Shown here one piece after another: positions 1-8,051 of a DNA stretch of 64,000 bases (positions are counted from its first letter, which is position 1; each line of letters starts with the position of its first letter). The DNA is from Bacteroidota bacterium (GTDB lineage: Bacteria; Bacteroidota; Ignavibacteria; Ignavibacteriales; Ignavibacteriaceae). The stretch covers positions 124,001-188,000 of the forward strand of contig JAKAKL010000121.1 in the NCBI GenBank assembly GCA_021824565.1, in the 5' to 3' direction. The position numbers and the translations under genes were made by a program. The notes beneath the pieces were generated by a model. That model was not told the DNA's origin. It saw only the letters and a list, made by a program, of their open reading frames with translations, and made no database searches.

Positions 1-202
1 ACTATTTATAAAAAAATTTAGCTATGTTTCTAACGATACCGTCAGCTACAACAGCATAGGCAATATTCAAAGTTCTTCATACCCGTTTGCTAAAGGAGAG
101 ATCCCCGCGGAACCGTTTATTTCAAGTTTTTGGGAACCTTTAGTAGCAATTGGAGCCACAGCTACGGCAGTACTTTTGTTTTTTACAATCCGCAGTAAGT
201 AG
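1..202 (+). CDS. C-terminal end of a membrane-anchored protein (5' end outside window)
   Basis: Reading from base 2, the frame is open to a TAG stop at 200-202 and gives about 66 residues. A polar stretch is followed by a hydrophobic segment (roughly W-E-P-L-V-A-I-G-A-T through L-L-F-F-T) and a short basic tail, R-S-K. This looks like a single C-terminal membrane anchor. The gap to the next gene is 74 bp on the same strand, so it probably belongs to the same operon. The family cannot be recognised from this fragment. Only the reading frame and the terminal membrane segment are directly seen. Confidence 0.6.
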   Translation, partial: LFIKKFSYVSNDTVSYNSIGNIQSSSYPFAKGEIPAEPFISSFWEPLVAIGATATAVLLFFTIRSK

Positions 203-276
203 GTAAAATTACCTTTGAAGCCTCTGAGAAATTATTTATTATTGTACTTTATTTTTTGGAAACAAGTTAGGTAATA

Positions 277-1035
277 ATGAAATATTCCCTTTTAGCTTTT
301 GCATTCGCTTTAATACTATGGGGCTGCGCGGCTTCAGTAAATACTTCAAACATGGGTCCGGGAGAAAGACTTGGCTATGCAATGAAATTGTACGATAAAC
401 ATGACTATGAAGAAGCAGTAAAAGAATTTCAAGCAATTGTTCTTCAGTACCCCGGAAATGCCGTTGTAGACAGTGCGCAATTTTATTTGGGGCAGGCTCA
501 TTTTCAAAGAGGTGAATATATTTTAGCAGCGTTTGAATTCAGCAAGCTGATTAAGAATATGCCGTCCAGCCGCTTTGTACCTGCTGCTCAGTACCAGCTT
601 GCAGATAGCTACTATAAGCTTTCTCCTAATTACACACTCGATCAAAAATATACGAAGAAAGCCATTGAAGAATTTCAGGCTTTTATAGATTTCTTCCCTA
701 CTAATGAAAAAGTTTCAGAGGCAGAAAAGAAAATCGCTTTGCTTAACGATAAGCTTGCCGAAAAAGAATATCACACGGCTTATATTTATGAAAAGCTCGA
801 GTATTATAAAGCTGCATTGCAATATTATGATTACGTTCTTGATTCTTACCACGATACAAAATATGCTCCGATGGCGATGTATGCTAAAATTAAGCTGCTG
901 ATTCTGACTAAGAAAAATACGGATGCTTTAGCTGAAATAGCTAAGTTCATTGACAGATATCCAAACGACCAGAACTTAAAAGAGGTTGAAGAATTAAAAA
1001 CAAAATTAGAAAATAATTTAACTGTCGCTAAATGA
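277..1035 (+). CDS. bamD: BamD-like outer-membrane assembly lipoprotein
   Basis: A 252-residue lipoprotein: the N-terminus is a short hydrophobic signal ending in a lipobox-like L-W-G-C, with Cys17 the expected lipidated residue. The rest is helical tetratricopeptide repeats with the spacing of YfiO/BamD, including A-Q-F-Y-L-G-Q-A-H-F-Q-R-G-E-Y near residue 70 and later copies around 110 and 180-240. BamD family members help insert beta-barrel proteins into the outer membrane as part of the BAM complex. Length fits the family. The stop overlaps the next start by 4 bp (ATGA), so translation is probably coupled. It could instead be a general TPR lipoprotein. Confidence 0.75.
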   Translation: MKYSLLAFAFALILWGCAASVNTSNMGPGERLGYAMKLYDKHDYEEAVKEFQAIVLQYPGNAVVDSAQFYLGQAHFQRGEYILAAFEFSKLIKNMPSSRFVPAAQYQLADSYYKLSPNYTLDQKYTKKAIEEFQAFIDFFPTNEKVSEAEKKIALLNDKLAEKEYHTAYIYEKLEYYKAALQYYDYVLDSYHDTKYAPMAMYAKIKLLILTKKNTDALAEIAKFIDRYPNDQNLKEVEELKTKLENNLTVAK

Positions 1036-1505
1036 ACGACCAGCAAAAAAAAATCAGCGAGTCGGTTATTACAATGACCGAGCTTGTTCTCCCCAACAAT
1101 ACCAACCAGCTTGGAAAACTTTTAGGAGGACAGTTAATGCACTGGATAGATATTTGCGCAGCATTATGTTCGGCAAAACATTCTCAGCGGGTTTGTGTTA
1201 CAGCTTCAGTTGATAGAATAGATTTTCATCACTCTATAAATGTTGGAGACGCTGTAACTTTGGTTGCATCTATAAATAGAGTTTTTAATACTTCAATGGA
1301 AGTTGGAGTAAAAGTTTTTTCCGAATCTTTTCGGGTGGGGAAAAAAATTCATACTAACACAGCATATTTAACTTTTGTAAGTTTAGACGATGAGGGCAAA
1401 CCGGTTAAAGCAGCTCAGGCTGTGCCGGAATCCGAAGATGAAAAAAGACGTTATGAAGAAGCTTTGCAGAGAAGAGAAGCAAGACTTAAAAATAGGAATA
1501 AATAA
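1032..1505 (+). CDS. Hotdog-fold acyl-CoA thioesterase (YciA/BACH type)
   Basis: A 157-residue single-hotdog protein. The N-terminal motif N-x-x-G-K-L-L-G-G-Q-L-M-H-W-I-D, with Asn and Asp at the usual active-site positions, and the core V-D-R-I-D-F-H-H-S-I-N-V-G-D match cytosolic acyl-CoA thioesterases, which hydrolyse acyl-CoA to free acid and CoA. The charged C-terminal tail (E-x-E-D-E-K-R-R-Y-E-E-A) is also usual for this family. It overlaps bamD by 4 bp, and its 3' end overlaps the start of the next gene by about 50 bp in another frame. Its place in an envelope operon hints at lipid or fatty-acid turnover, but that is inference. Confidence 0.85.
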   Translation: MNDQQKKISESVITMTELVLPNNTNQLGKLLGGQLMHWIDICAALCSAKHSQRVCVTASVDRIDFHHSINVGDAVTLVASINRVFNTSMEVGVKVFSESFRVGKKIHTNTAYLTFVSLDDEGKPVKAAQAVPESEDEKRRYEEALQRREARLKNRNK

Positions 1506-3603
1506 ATTCTGCTTTTTTGCAATTGCATTTTTTTTATCGTCGCAAATTTTCCCGCAAGTTCCAATAAATGGTTTTTGTAAGTACGGAAGTGATGATGTTC
1601 CAGCCGATTTTAATTCCCTTTTCGCTTTAAATTATAATAATGACTCTTATACTGATTTAATTCTTTTCAGTCCTAATCAAAAAAAAATTGTTTCACTTAA
1701 CGGCGAAAGCAATGGAAATTTCGGAAAGCCGGTTACTTCCAGAATACCTCTTGAAATTACCAACATTCAAAATATAAACGATATAAACAGCCCGGTAAAA
1801 AGATATGCTTTCACAAGCAGACAAAATAGAAAGGTCGGCATATATTCTTTTGCATCATCGGGGCGGGCAGTATTAACAGGGCAAATAAAATTTGATTCCT
1901 ATCCGGAAAACATCAGCGCCGTTGATATTAACGGTAACGGCAAAGACGAGCTGCTAATTTCAGGCCCGGCTTTTAACGGTTTGTCAATTCTGTATCTAAC
2001 AAAAAAAGGAATTATTAATAAAAAGGTCGTTCAAAATCGTGTCTTTTCGGATGCCGTATTTGCAGATCTTAGCAACGATGGTCTAAATGATATTGCCGCC
2101 TTTGATGCGATGAGCAACTCGCTTATATTTTTTTATAACATGGGTGATAATAAATTTAAGGAAGTTCGTTCTTTCAGAATTAACGAAAAAATTCATTTGC
2201 TGCGAACCGTAGATTTAAATTTAGATCACCTGCCGGATTTAATGTTTTCGAGAGGCAAATCAATTGTAATTATGTACGGAGATTATACTTCTACTTACAA
2301 CAACATTGAAACAATAAATACTCTTTACACTCCTGACGAAATCATCACCGGAGATTTTAACCAGGATGGTAAAATAGATATCGCATATATCAACAAAAAA
2401 AATTCAACTCTTTCTATTTTATATGCGAACAACGATAACGGTTTTTATCCGGAAATGGTATATTTCCAAAAGGATGGGCTGCAAAATTTAATTCCATACT
2501 ACAGCAAATTTATAAATGGAATAGAAGCCATCAGCAGCAAGGGAAAAGTTTTTTCAATTTCGCGCCTGTCTTCACTCTCGGAAACAGTAAACGTGGTGTT
2601 CAGCCCCAAACCCAGAAATTTAATTTGCTTTGACCGCGGCAATAATGGAATAATCGATTTTTGTTATATTGACAGTGCGTCTCAGTCGTTAAACTTAATC
2701 GTCAGAAACAATGCGGGTACTCCAGCTTGGTACTATACGTATTCGCTTTCAGAATACCACAGTCAGGTGCTTGTCGATAATGAAGAACCGGAGATTAAAA
2801 CTTTCTATTGTTTTGATTGGGGCAAGAGATTGGTAGAAGTCCTGACAATAAATTTTAATGATAATTCAGTCAGTAAAAATTTTCTTTATTCTTTGGAACC
2901 TATTAAAGATTTAAAAGTCAGCCGGGATAATCAAGGTACACCTTCAATATATATTGCGTTCGTTAAAGAAGGAGTTTTAGGATTAAGCATTCTTGAATAC
3001 CATAACTATAGATACAATTACACTAATTACGAAAACCTCGCTCAGAATGTTGATGCCGTAAACCTCTCTCTTAAAAACGGTATCTCTTTAAACTACTGGC
3101 AAAGCACAAGCGGCAGCATTGCATTAAAGAAAATTTTCTTTAAAGATGAAAATTTTTATACGAGAACAAAGGCATCGTACTCTGTTTCCTCATTTTCGTC
3201 CATCGCTCTTTTAACAGCAGATTTCTTAAACAAAGATGAAGATGAAACTTTAAGCTTTATTAATTCCGGGAATAATTCCTTTACGGTTTTTTCTTCGGAT
3301 AGATTAACTTATGTTTCTAAGAATAAAAATTTATCCGGGCTCTTTGCGCAACCGGATGAAGCAAAACTATATTTCGGAAACGTGAGAATCGGCGGGTTAA
3401 AATTTCTTTTCGCTTCTGATGAAAAAGAAAATCAAATTGACAGAATAGATTTTTTACGTAACGGTAAGGAAATTATCCCGCAAAAAGTAACTCTTGCTGA
3501 ACATCTGCAGAGTTATTTTATAAAAAATTTAAATTTTAGAAAAACACATCTTGTTTATGTTGATCAAGAGGAAGAATGCATAAAAATAAAACGGTTATTA
3601 TGA
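1453..3603 (+). CDS. Secreted FG-GAP/VCBS-repeat protein
   Basis: The open frame begins at 1390 inside the thioesterase gene, but only from the ATG at 1453 (or 1438) does it read as a protein with a basic start and a hydrophobic signal (I-N-K-F-C-F-F-A-I-A-F-F-L-S-S) cut near F-P-Q. I chose 1453, about 716 residues. Several calcium-loop FG-GAP/VCBS motifs are visible: D-I-N-G-N-G-K-D-E-L, D-L-S-N-D-G-L-N-D-I, D-L-N-L-D-H-L-P-D-L, D-F-N-Q-D-G-K-I-D-I and D-R-G-N-N-G-I-I-D-F. Such repeats build integrin-like beta-propellers on exported proteins. No T9SS tail is evident. The stop overlaps the next start (ATGA). Ligand unknown. Confidence 0.7.
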   Translation: MKKLCREEKQDLKIGINKFCFFAIAFFLSSQIFPQVPINGFCKYGSDDVPADFNSLFALNYNNDSYTDLILFSPNQKKIVSLNGESNGNFGKPVTSRIPLEITNIQNINDINSPVKRYAFTSRQNRKVGIYSFASSGRAVLTGQIKFDSYPENISAVDINGNGKDELLISGPAFNGLSILYLTKKGIINKKVVQNRVFSDAVFADLSNDGLNDIAAFDAMSNSLIFFYNMGDNKFKEVRSFRINEKIHLLRTVDLNLDHLPDLMFSRGKSIVIMYGDYTSTYNNIETINTLYTPDEIITGDFNQDGKIDIAYINKKNSTLSILYANNDNGFYPEMVYFQKDGLQNLIPYYSKFINGIEAISSKGKVFSISRLSSLSETVNVVFSPKPRNLICFDRGNNGIIDFCYIDSASQSLNLIVRNNAGTPAWYYTYSLSEYHSQVLVDNEEPEIKTFYCFDWGKRLVEVLTINFNDNSVSKNFLYSLEPIKDLKVSRDNQGTPSIYIAFVKEGVLGLSILEYHNYRYNYTNYENLAQNVDAVNLSLKNGISLNYWQSTSGSIALKKIFFKDENFYTRTKASYSVSSFSSIALLTADFLNKDEDETLSFINSGNNSFTVFSSDRLTYVSKNKNLSGLFAQPDEAKLYFGNVRIGGLKFLFASDEKENQIDRIDFLRNGKEIIPQKVTLAEHLQSYFIKNLNFRKTHLVYVDQEEECIKIKRLL

Positions 3604-5258
3604 TTAAAACGTTGGTATTGTCTTTCTTTATACTTGCTGTTTATTTCCCTACGCAAGCACAGCAGCTTAGTAATAACCAGCTTGACTCTCTTTATTATAC
3701 AATCGTAAAAAATATAAGACCGAATCTGATTTCAAATACTGCCCTGCCGCAGTCAATCGATACCGCTCATATAAAATGCGGCTTCGGAATAATAAATGGA
3801 GCAAAAGCCAATATTAACTTATTCAGCAAACAAAAAAGAGACGTACTTCTGCAAATCCTTGACAGACCTGCTTTGCAAGCCAGCCTCGTAACACCTGGAG
3901 GATTTTTCAGAGTGCATTATGATACTTCCGGTTCTGATGTTCCTACTTACAGTCTTACTGATCTCGCTACAGCTTTAGATTCGGCTTATAATTTTGAAAT
4001 TAATTATCTTGGCTATCCGCCGCCGCCTTCCGATAATGGAGCCGGCGGTGATAATAGATATGACATTTACATTACCAACATCGGCGGTTTGTATGGCTAT
4101 ACTGAAGTCGAATCGGAAATCGGGAACAACACTTGGACATCTTTCATGGTAATAAACTGTAATTACAATAGTTTTTTCACGCAAGGAATTAATGCTGCAC
4201 GGGTAACGGTGGCTCATGAATTTCACCACAGTATCCAGGCTGGAAACTACGTATATCGTTATGATCTCGATGAGTTTTTTTATGAGCTTACTTCAACTTC
4301 AATGGAACATTTTGTTTATCCGTCGATAAAAGATTACCTTCAATATCTGCCTTCATATTTTAAGGATACACAAAACAGCATTTCATTAAACGGCACCGAC
4401 CAGGAATACGCGCTTGCAATCTGGAACATATTTCAGAAGGATAGGTTTAAAAGTTATGACATTATAAAAAAAGAATGGGAACTTATGCCGCAGATGCGCG
4501 CTATGGATGCTATCAATAATGTGCTGGAATCCTACGGCACTTCATTTGGCGCGGAGCTTAATACTTTTGGCGTTTGGATGTATTATACAAATTACAGAGC
4601 TCACCAGGGAGAATATTTTGAAGACGCTTCGCTTTACCCTTTAGTAAAACCAGTAGCATCGTTAGACTTTTCTTCAACAATCTTTCCTATTCAAATGTCA
4701 ACCGGTCCGGCGTCCAATAGTTTTATTAATATTGTAAACAACACTACGATTGATACTCTTCTAACTATAATTACAAACTCGGATGTGGAAGGAGCAGTAG
4801 ATAGTATAACATCGTCTTTCCCGTTTCAGTTTGGGCTTTATACTTCGCCGGTTGAAGGTTCGGTAAGATTATCTGAGAATTATTATGCTACGTTCCCTAC
4901 AAATCAGAATTGGAGTACGGCAGAAATATTAAATGATTCAACTTTGCAAGTTGGACAAACTATAGCAAGTCCCGTTAGTTATGCATTCCCTTCTCCTTTC
5001 TATTACAATAAAAATAGTTTTATATATATTCCTATAACTCCCGATCAAACTGCGGAAGTTCAATTAAATATTTATTCAATTTCCATGAAACTTGTATATT
5101 CAACTGAGGAAAAATTTGGTTATTTTAACAGTCAAAAAGTTGTTAAGTGGAATGCAAGAAAAACTGATAATGAAAAACTTCCCTCAGGAGTATATATATA
5201 TGTCGCTAAATCCGGTAATAATGTTGCCAAAGGGAAGTTGGTGATTTTTAATGAGTAA
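3600..5258 (+). CDS. Secreted zinc metalloprotease, MXAN_6640-like, with sorting-like C-terminus
   Basis: An in-frame start exists at 3576, but the ATG at 3600 overlaps the upstream stop as ATGA and gives a clean signal peptide (M-I-K-T-L-V-L-S-F-F-I-L-A-V-Y-F ... A-Q), so I use 3600, 552 residues. Around residue 206 lies H-E-F-H-H, the HExxH zinc-binding and catalytic motif, after a stretch with G-G-D-N-R-Y-D-I-Y-I. This layout resembles the putative metalloproteases named MXAN_6640. The last ~80 residues (L-N-I-Y-S-I ... G-V-Y-I-Y-V-A ... G-K-L-V-I) resemble a T9SS sorting domain, suggesting export and surface attachment. Substrate unknown. It overlaps ccmA by 8 bp. Confidence 0.72.
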   Translation: MIKTLVLSFFILAVYFPTQAQQLSNNQLDSLYYTIVKNIRPNLISNTALPQSIDTAHIKCGFGIINGAKANINLFSKQKRDVLLQILDRPALQASLVTPGGFFRVHYDTSGSDVPTYSLTDLATALDSAYNFEINYLGYPPPPSDNGAGGDNRYDIYITNIGGLYGYTEVESEIGNNTWTSFMVINCNYNSFFTQGINAARVTVAHEFHHSIQAGNYVYRYDLDEFFYELTSTSMEHFVYPSIKDYLQYLPSYFKDTQNSISLNGTDQEYALAIWNIFQKDRFKSYDIIKKEWELMPQMRAMDAINNVLESYGTSFGAELNTFGVWMYYTNYRAHQGEYFEDASLYPLVKPVASLDFSSTIFPIQMSTGPASNSFINIVNNTTIDTLLTIITNSDVEGAVDSITSSFPFQFGLYTSPVEGSVRLSENYYATFPTNQNWSTAEILNDSTLQVGQTIASPVSYAFPSPFYYNKNSFIYIPITPDQTAEVQLNIYSISMKLVYSTEEKFGYFNSQKVVKWNARKTDNEKLPSGVYIYVAKSGNNVAKGKLVIFNE

Positions 5259-5886
5259 TTATTCACTTCAAGTTAACAACATATCAAAATTTTTCGGACG
5301 CAGATTAATTTTCAAAGATTTGTCTTTTGAAATAAATAACAGCGGTGTCCTCGGAGTATCCGGTGCTAACGGCTCTGGCAAATCTACACTTGTAAAAATC
5401 ATAGCAGGAATCAATTCACCTTCATCCGGCAAAATTATTCACTTAAATAAGCAAGCTGAAATTATACCGGAAAAACTTCACCATTATATCGGCTTCGTAT
5501 CTCCGTATTTAGTTCTTTATGAAGAATTTTCTGCGTGGGAAAATCTAAATTATTTCGCTAAAATTAGGGGAATAAAATTTAACACCGAAAAAATTTCCTA
5601 CCTTCTCGAAAAATTTTTACTTATGCCCAGGAAAGATGACCTTATAAAGACTTATTCTTCGGGAATGAAGCAAAGATTGAAATTTGCCTTTGCTTTGATG
5701 CATAATCCCGATTTAATCATACTTGACGAGCCGACTTCAAACCTTGACGTAGCCGGGAAGGATGCTGTTTATCAAATTATAGAAGAAGAAAGCCGCACAA
5801 ATATCGTAATAATAGCCTCAAACGAAGAATCTGACCTATCACTCTGTGAAAAAGAGATAAAATTAGAAAATTTTAAGCCCATTTAA
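5251..5886 (+). CDS. ccmA: Haem-exporter ABC ATPase CcmA
   Basis: A 211-residue ABC ATPase. Walker A is G-A-N-G-S-G-K-S-T at residues 38-46, the signature is Y-S-S-G-M-K-Q-R-L, and Walker B is L-I-I-L-D-E-P-T-S-N-L-D. On its own it could be any small ABC ATPase. Being directly upstream of ccmB, C, D, E and F it is best read as CcmA, which with CcmB uses ATP to release haem-loaded CcmE from CcmC at the inner membrane. Its ATG overlaps the metalloprotease stop region by 8 bp, so cytochrome maturation may be co-transcribed with the upstream envelope genes. Confidence 0.85.
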   Translation: MSNYSLQVNNISKFFGRRLIFKDLSFEINNSGVLGVSGANGSGKSTLVKIIAGINSPSSGKIIHLNKQAEIIPEKLHHYIGFVSPYLVLYEEFSAWENLNYFAKIRGIKFNTEKISYLLEKFLLMPRKDDLIKTYSSGMKQRLKFAFALMHNPDLIILDEPTSNLDVAGKDAVYQIIEEESRTNIVIIASNEESDLSLCEKEIKLENFKPI

Positions 5887-6053
5887 GCGGCATAATAATT
5901 GTTTTAATTAAGCAAAGCATATTAGATCAATCTACTTTTGATTTAATAGTCAACTTTCATCAAATAAATGTTCTCAGATTTAGGAATAAGTTAAAGAGAA
6001 TTAAGTATTACAACTTTGCGGAAAAAATACCATTTCAGGCGTAAGAAAATAAA

Positions 6054-6719
6054 ATGAATTCAAAAGCGCTCGCATTATACCAGAAAGATTTCCACTCGGA
6101 AATGCGCACAAGATACGCTGTTAATTCGCTTGCAATGTTTGTCATTGTTGCGGTTAGTGTAATTTTATTTTCGATTGGAAATGAAACAATTACTCAAAGC
6201 TTAACTGCGGGTTTATTTTGGGTTGTAATTTTCTTCTCAGCTATGTCTGGACTTTCAAGAGCATTTGTATCTGAAGAAGAAAGAGGAACAACCTTAGCTT
6301 TACAGCTTGTTGCTGCCCCATCAACTATCTTCTCAGGAAAGCTGCTCTTTAACTTAATTTTAGTTTTTTGTATGAACGTTGTAATTACTGTGCTTTATTC
6401 TGCTTTATTTGATAGTTTTGCTGTAAAGAATTTCGCCTTATTTGCAGTATCATTTTTCTTTGGGAATGCTGGGCTAGCAATTGCATCAACTATAATTGCG
6501 GCAATTATTTCAAAAGCCGGCGCAAAAGGAACACTTTACCCGGTGCTGTCTTTTCCGATTTTATTGCCTTTAATTTTAACGTCGGTACAGTTAACTTTGA
6601 TGTCGTTTGAAGGATCAACATTCTTAGATGCAAAATTTGAACTGGCGATTATAATTTGTTACGACATTATAATGCTGACGGCATCGTATATGCTTTTCGA
6701 TTTTGTATGGAAAGATTAA
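6054..6719 (+). CDS. ccmB: Haem exporter membrane subunit CcmB
   Basis: A 221-residue protein with about six hydrophobic segments. The early motif S-G-L-S-R-A-F-V-S-E-E-E-R-G-T, followed by L-Q-L-V-A-A-P, is characteristic of CcmB, the membrane partner of CcmA. It sits between ccmA (167-bp gap) and ccmC (28-bp gap). The length matches the family, and the ATG start agrees with the normal CcmB N-terminus. Confidence 0.9.
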   Translation: MNSKALALYQKDFHSEMRTRYAVNSLAMFVIVAVSVILFSIGNETITQSLTAGLFWVVIFFSAMSGLSRAFVSEEERGTTLALQLVAAPSTIFSGKLLFNLILVFCMNVVITVLYSALFDSFAVKNFALFAVSFFFGNAGLAIASTIIAAIISKAGAKGTLYPVLSFPILLPLILTSVQLTLMSFEGSTFLDAKFELAIIICYDIIMLTASYMLFDFVWKD

Positions 6720-6747
6720 TAATTTTAGTCAACTTTTAGGATAATAT

Positions 6748-7449
6748 ATGGCCTGGAAAATATTTTTATTTATTCTTCTCACCTTTGTTTGTGTTGCTGG
6801 AATTGCTTTCCCAATCGTTCCTGTCCCAACTAAATGGTACGAGTTTCCTTTTATTCCAGGACTAAAAGAAAATGCTAAAATTATTTTCTTCCATGTACCA
6901 ACCGCATGGCTTTCCGTAATAGCTTTCTTAATGTCCACAATTTACAGCTTCAAATATTTAAAGAATAAAAATTTAGACGACGATGCAAAGTCTTACGCAG
7001 CCGCTCAGCTTGGAATTATTTTTTGCGTACTAGCCACTGTAACCGGTGCTGTGTGGGCTAAATTTGCATGGGGTTCATACTGGAGCTGGGACCCGCGGCA
7101 GACAAGCATCTTTGCTTTGCTACTTATTTACGGCGCCTGGTTCGCTTTAAGATCTTCGATAGAATCTGAAGAAAAACGCGCTGCACTCTCATCTGTTTAT
7201 TCCATAATTGCTTTTGTAACCGTTCCTTTCTTCGTGTTTATAATGCCGAGAATTATGAAAGGATTGCATCCCGGTTCTGCAGATGATACTAATTCCGGTC
7301 CGGTTGTAGATTTTAAGATGAACGCAAACATGGAACTTGTGTTCTTTCTATCTTTAATCGGTTTTACAATTTTATATTTTTGGATGTGGAATATCGGTTA
7401 CAAGTCAATTATTTACAAAGATAAAATCAATAAACAAATCCGAGGTTAA
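6748..7449 (+). CDS. ccmC: Haem-handling protein CcmC (WWD domain)
   Basis: A 233-residue six-segment membrane protein. It contains the tryptophan-rich WWD motif W-G-S-Y-W-S-W-D-P-R-Q-T near residues 110-121, the first periplasmic histidine in F-F-H-V-P-T-A-W, and the second in G-L-H-P-G. In known System I pathways CcmC binds haem through these histidines and WWD surface and attaches it to CcmE. The neighbours on both sides are ccm genes, and the ATG is preceded by an AGGA-like site. Nothing in it looks degenerate. Confidence 0.95.
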   Translation: MAWKIFLFILLTFVCVAGIAFPIVPVPTKWYEFPFIPGLKENAKIIFFHVPTAWLSVIAFLMSTIYSFKYLKNKNLDDDAKSYAAAQLGIIFCVLATVTGAVWAKFAWGSYWSWDPRQTSIFALLLIYGAWFALRSSIESEEKRAALSSVYSIIAFVTVPFFVFIMPRIMKGLHPGSADDTNSGPVVDFKMNANMELVFFLSLIGFTILYFWMWNIGYKSIIYKDKINKQIRG

Positions 7450-7450
7450 A

Positions 7451-7603
7451 TTGCAAGGCTTATATCAATTTTTAAATCAGAACGCAATTTTTATTGTAAT
7501 GATTATCGTCCTAATAGTTTGGGCGGGAATTTTCCTTTATTTATTAAACTTAGACAAAAGAATTAAACTTGTTGAAAAAGAAATTAATGGAGATAAAAAA
7601 TGA
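7451..7603 (+). CDS. ccmD: CcmD-like small membrane peptide (TTG start)
   Basis: A 50-residue frame in the gap between ccmC and ccmE, starting at TTG 7451 one base after the ccmC stop, with GAGG six bases upstream. It has one membrane helix (A-I-F-I-V-M-I-I-V-L-I-V-W-A-G-I-F-L-Y-L) followed by a charged tail, L-D-K-R-I-K-L-V-E-K-E-I. This is the normal CcmD form: a short N-terminus, one transmembrane helix and a basic coil. CcmD helps release holo-CcmE from CcmC. The stop overlaps the ccmE start as ATGA. Minimum ORF length and the TTG start make it easy to miss. Confidence 0.85.
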   Translation: MQGLYQFLNQNAIFIVMIIVLIVWAGIFLYLLNLDKRIKLVEKEINGDKK

Positions 7604-7998
7604 AAAAGAAATATCTTTTTGGAGCATTCATAATCGTAGTTTTCTTAGGATTAACTGCTTACCTATTTACTCAAAGCAATATTAAATACGTCAGCGACTT
7701 TTCCGAGGTTATGGCAAAAGAAAAAACTGTTAAGGCTACCGGAAGCTGGGTACGGGATAAAAGCTACGTCATCAATAAAGAAGACAGAACGTTTTCATTT
7801 TATATGACTGACAACCACGGCAACCAAATGAAAGTAGTTTATAACGGCACTATCCCGAATAATTTTGATACCGCTCCTTCGGTTGTCGTCACTGGAAAAT
7901 ATTATGACGGCAGTTTCCATGCCACAAGCATTTTAACAAAATGCCCGAGCAAGTATGAAGGACAAAAAATTCAAGCCGTGAAAACTTCTGCTTTGTAG
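7600..7998 (+). CDS. ccmE: Haem chaperone CcmE, C-x-x-x-Y variant
   Basis: A 132-residue protein with an N-terminal membrane anchor (residues ~5-24) and an OB-fold domain (V-K-A-T-G-S-W-V-R through V-V-V-T-G-K-Y). In classical CcmE the haem is bound covalently by a histidine in H-x-x-x-Y. Here the aligned motif is C-P-S-K-Y, with Cys115 (codon 7942-7944) and Tyr119. C-x-x-x-Y CcmE proteins are known from Desulfovibrio and archaea and go with ccm systems lacking CcmH. Translationally coupled to ccmD. Confidence 0.9.
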   Translation: MKKKYLFGAFIIVVFLGLTAYLFTQSNIKYVSDFSEVMAKEKTVKATGSWVRDKSYVINKEDRTFSFYMTDNHGNQMKVVYNGTIPNNFDTAPSVVVTGKYYDGSFHATSILTKCPSKYEGQKIQAVKTSAL

Positions 7999-8051
7999 AT
8001 TAACTTTAAAAGCGTTTGTATAATTACAAATAGATCGTGTGAGGAAGAATT

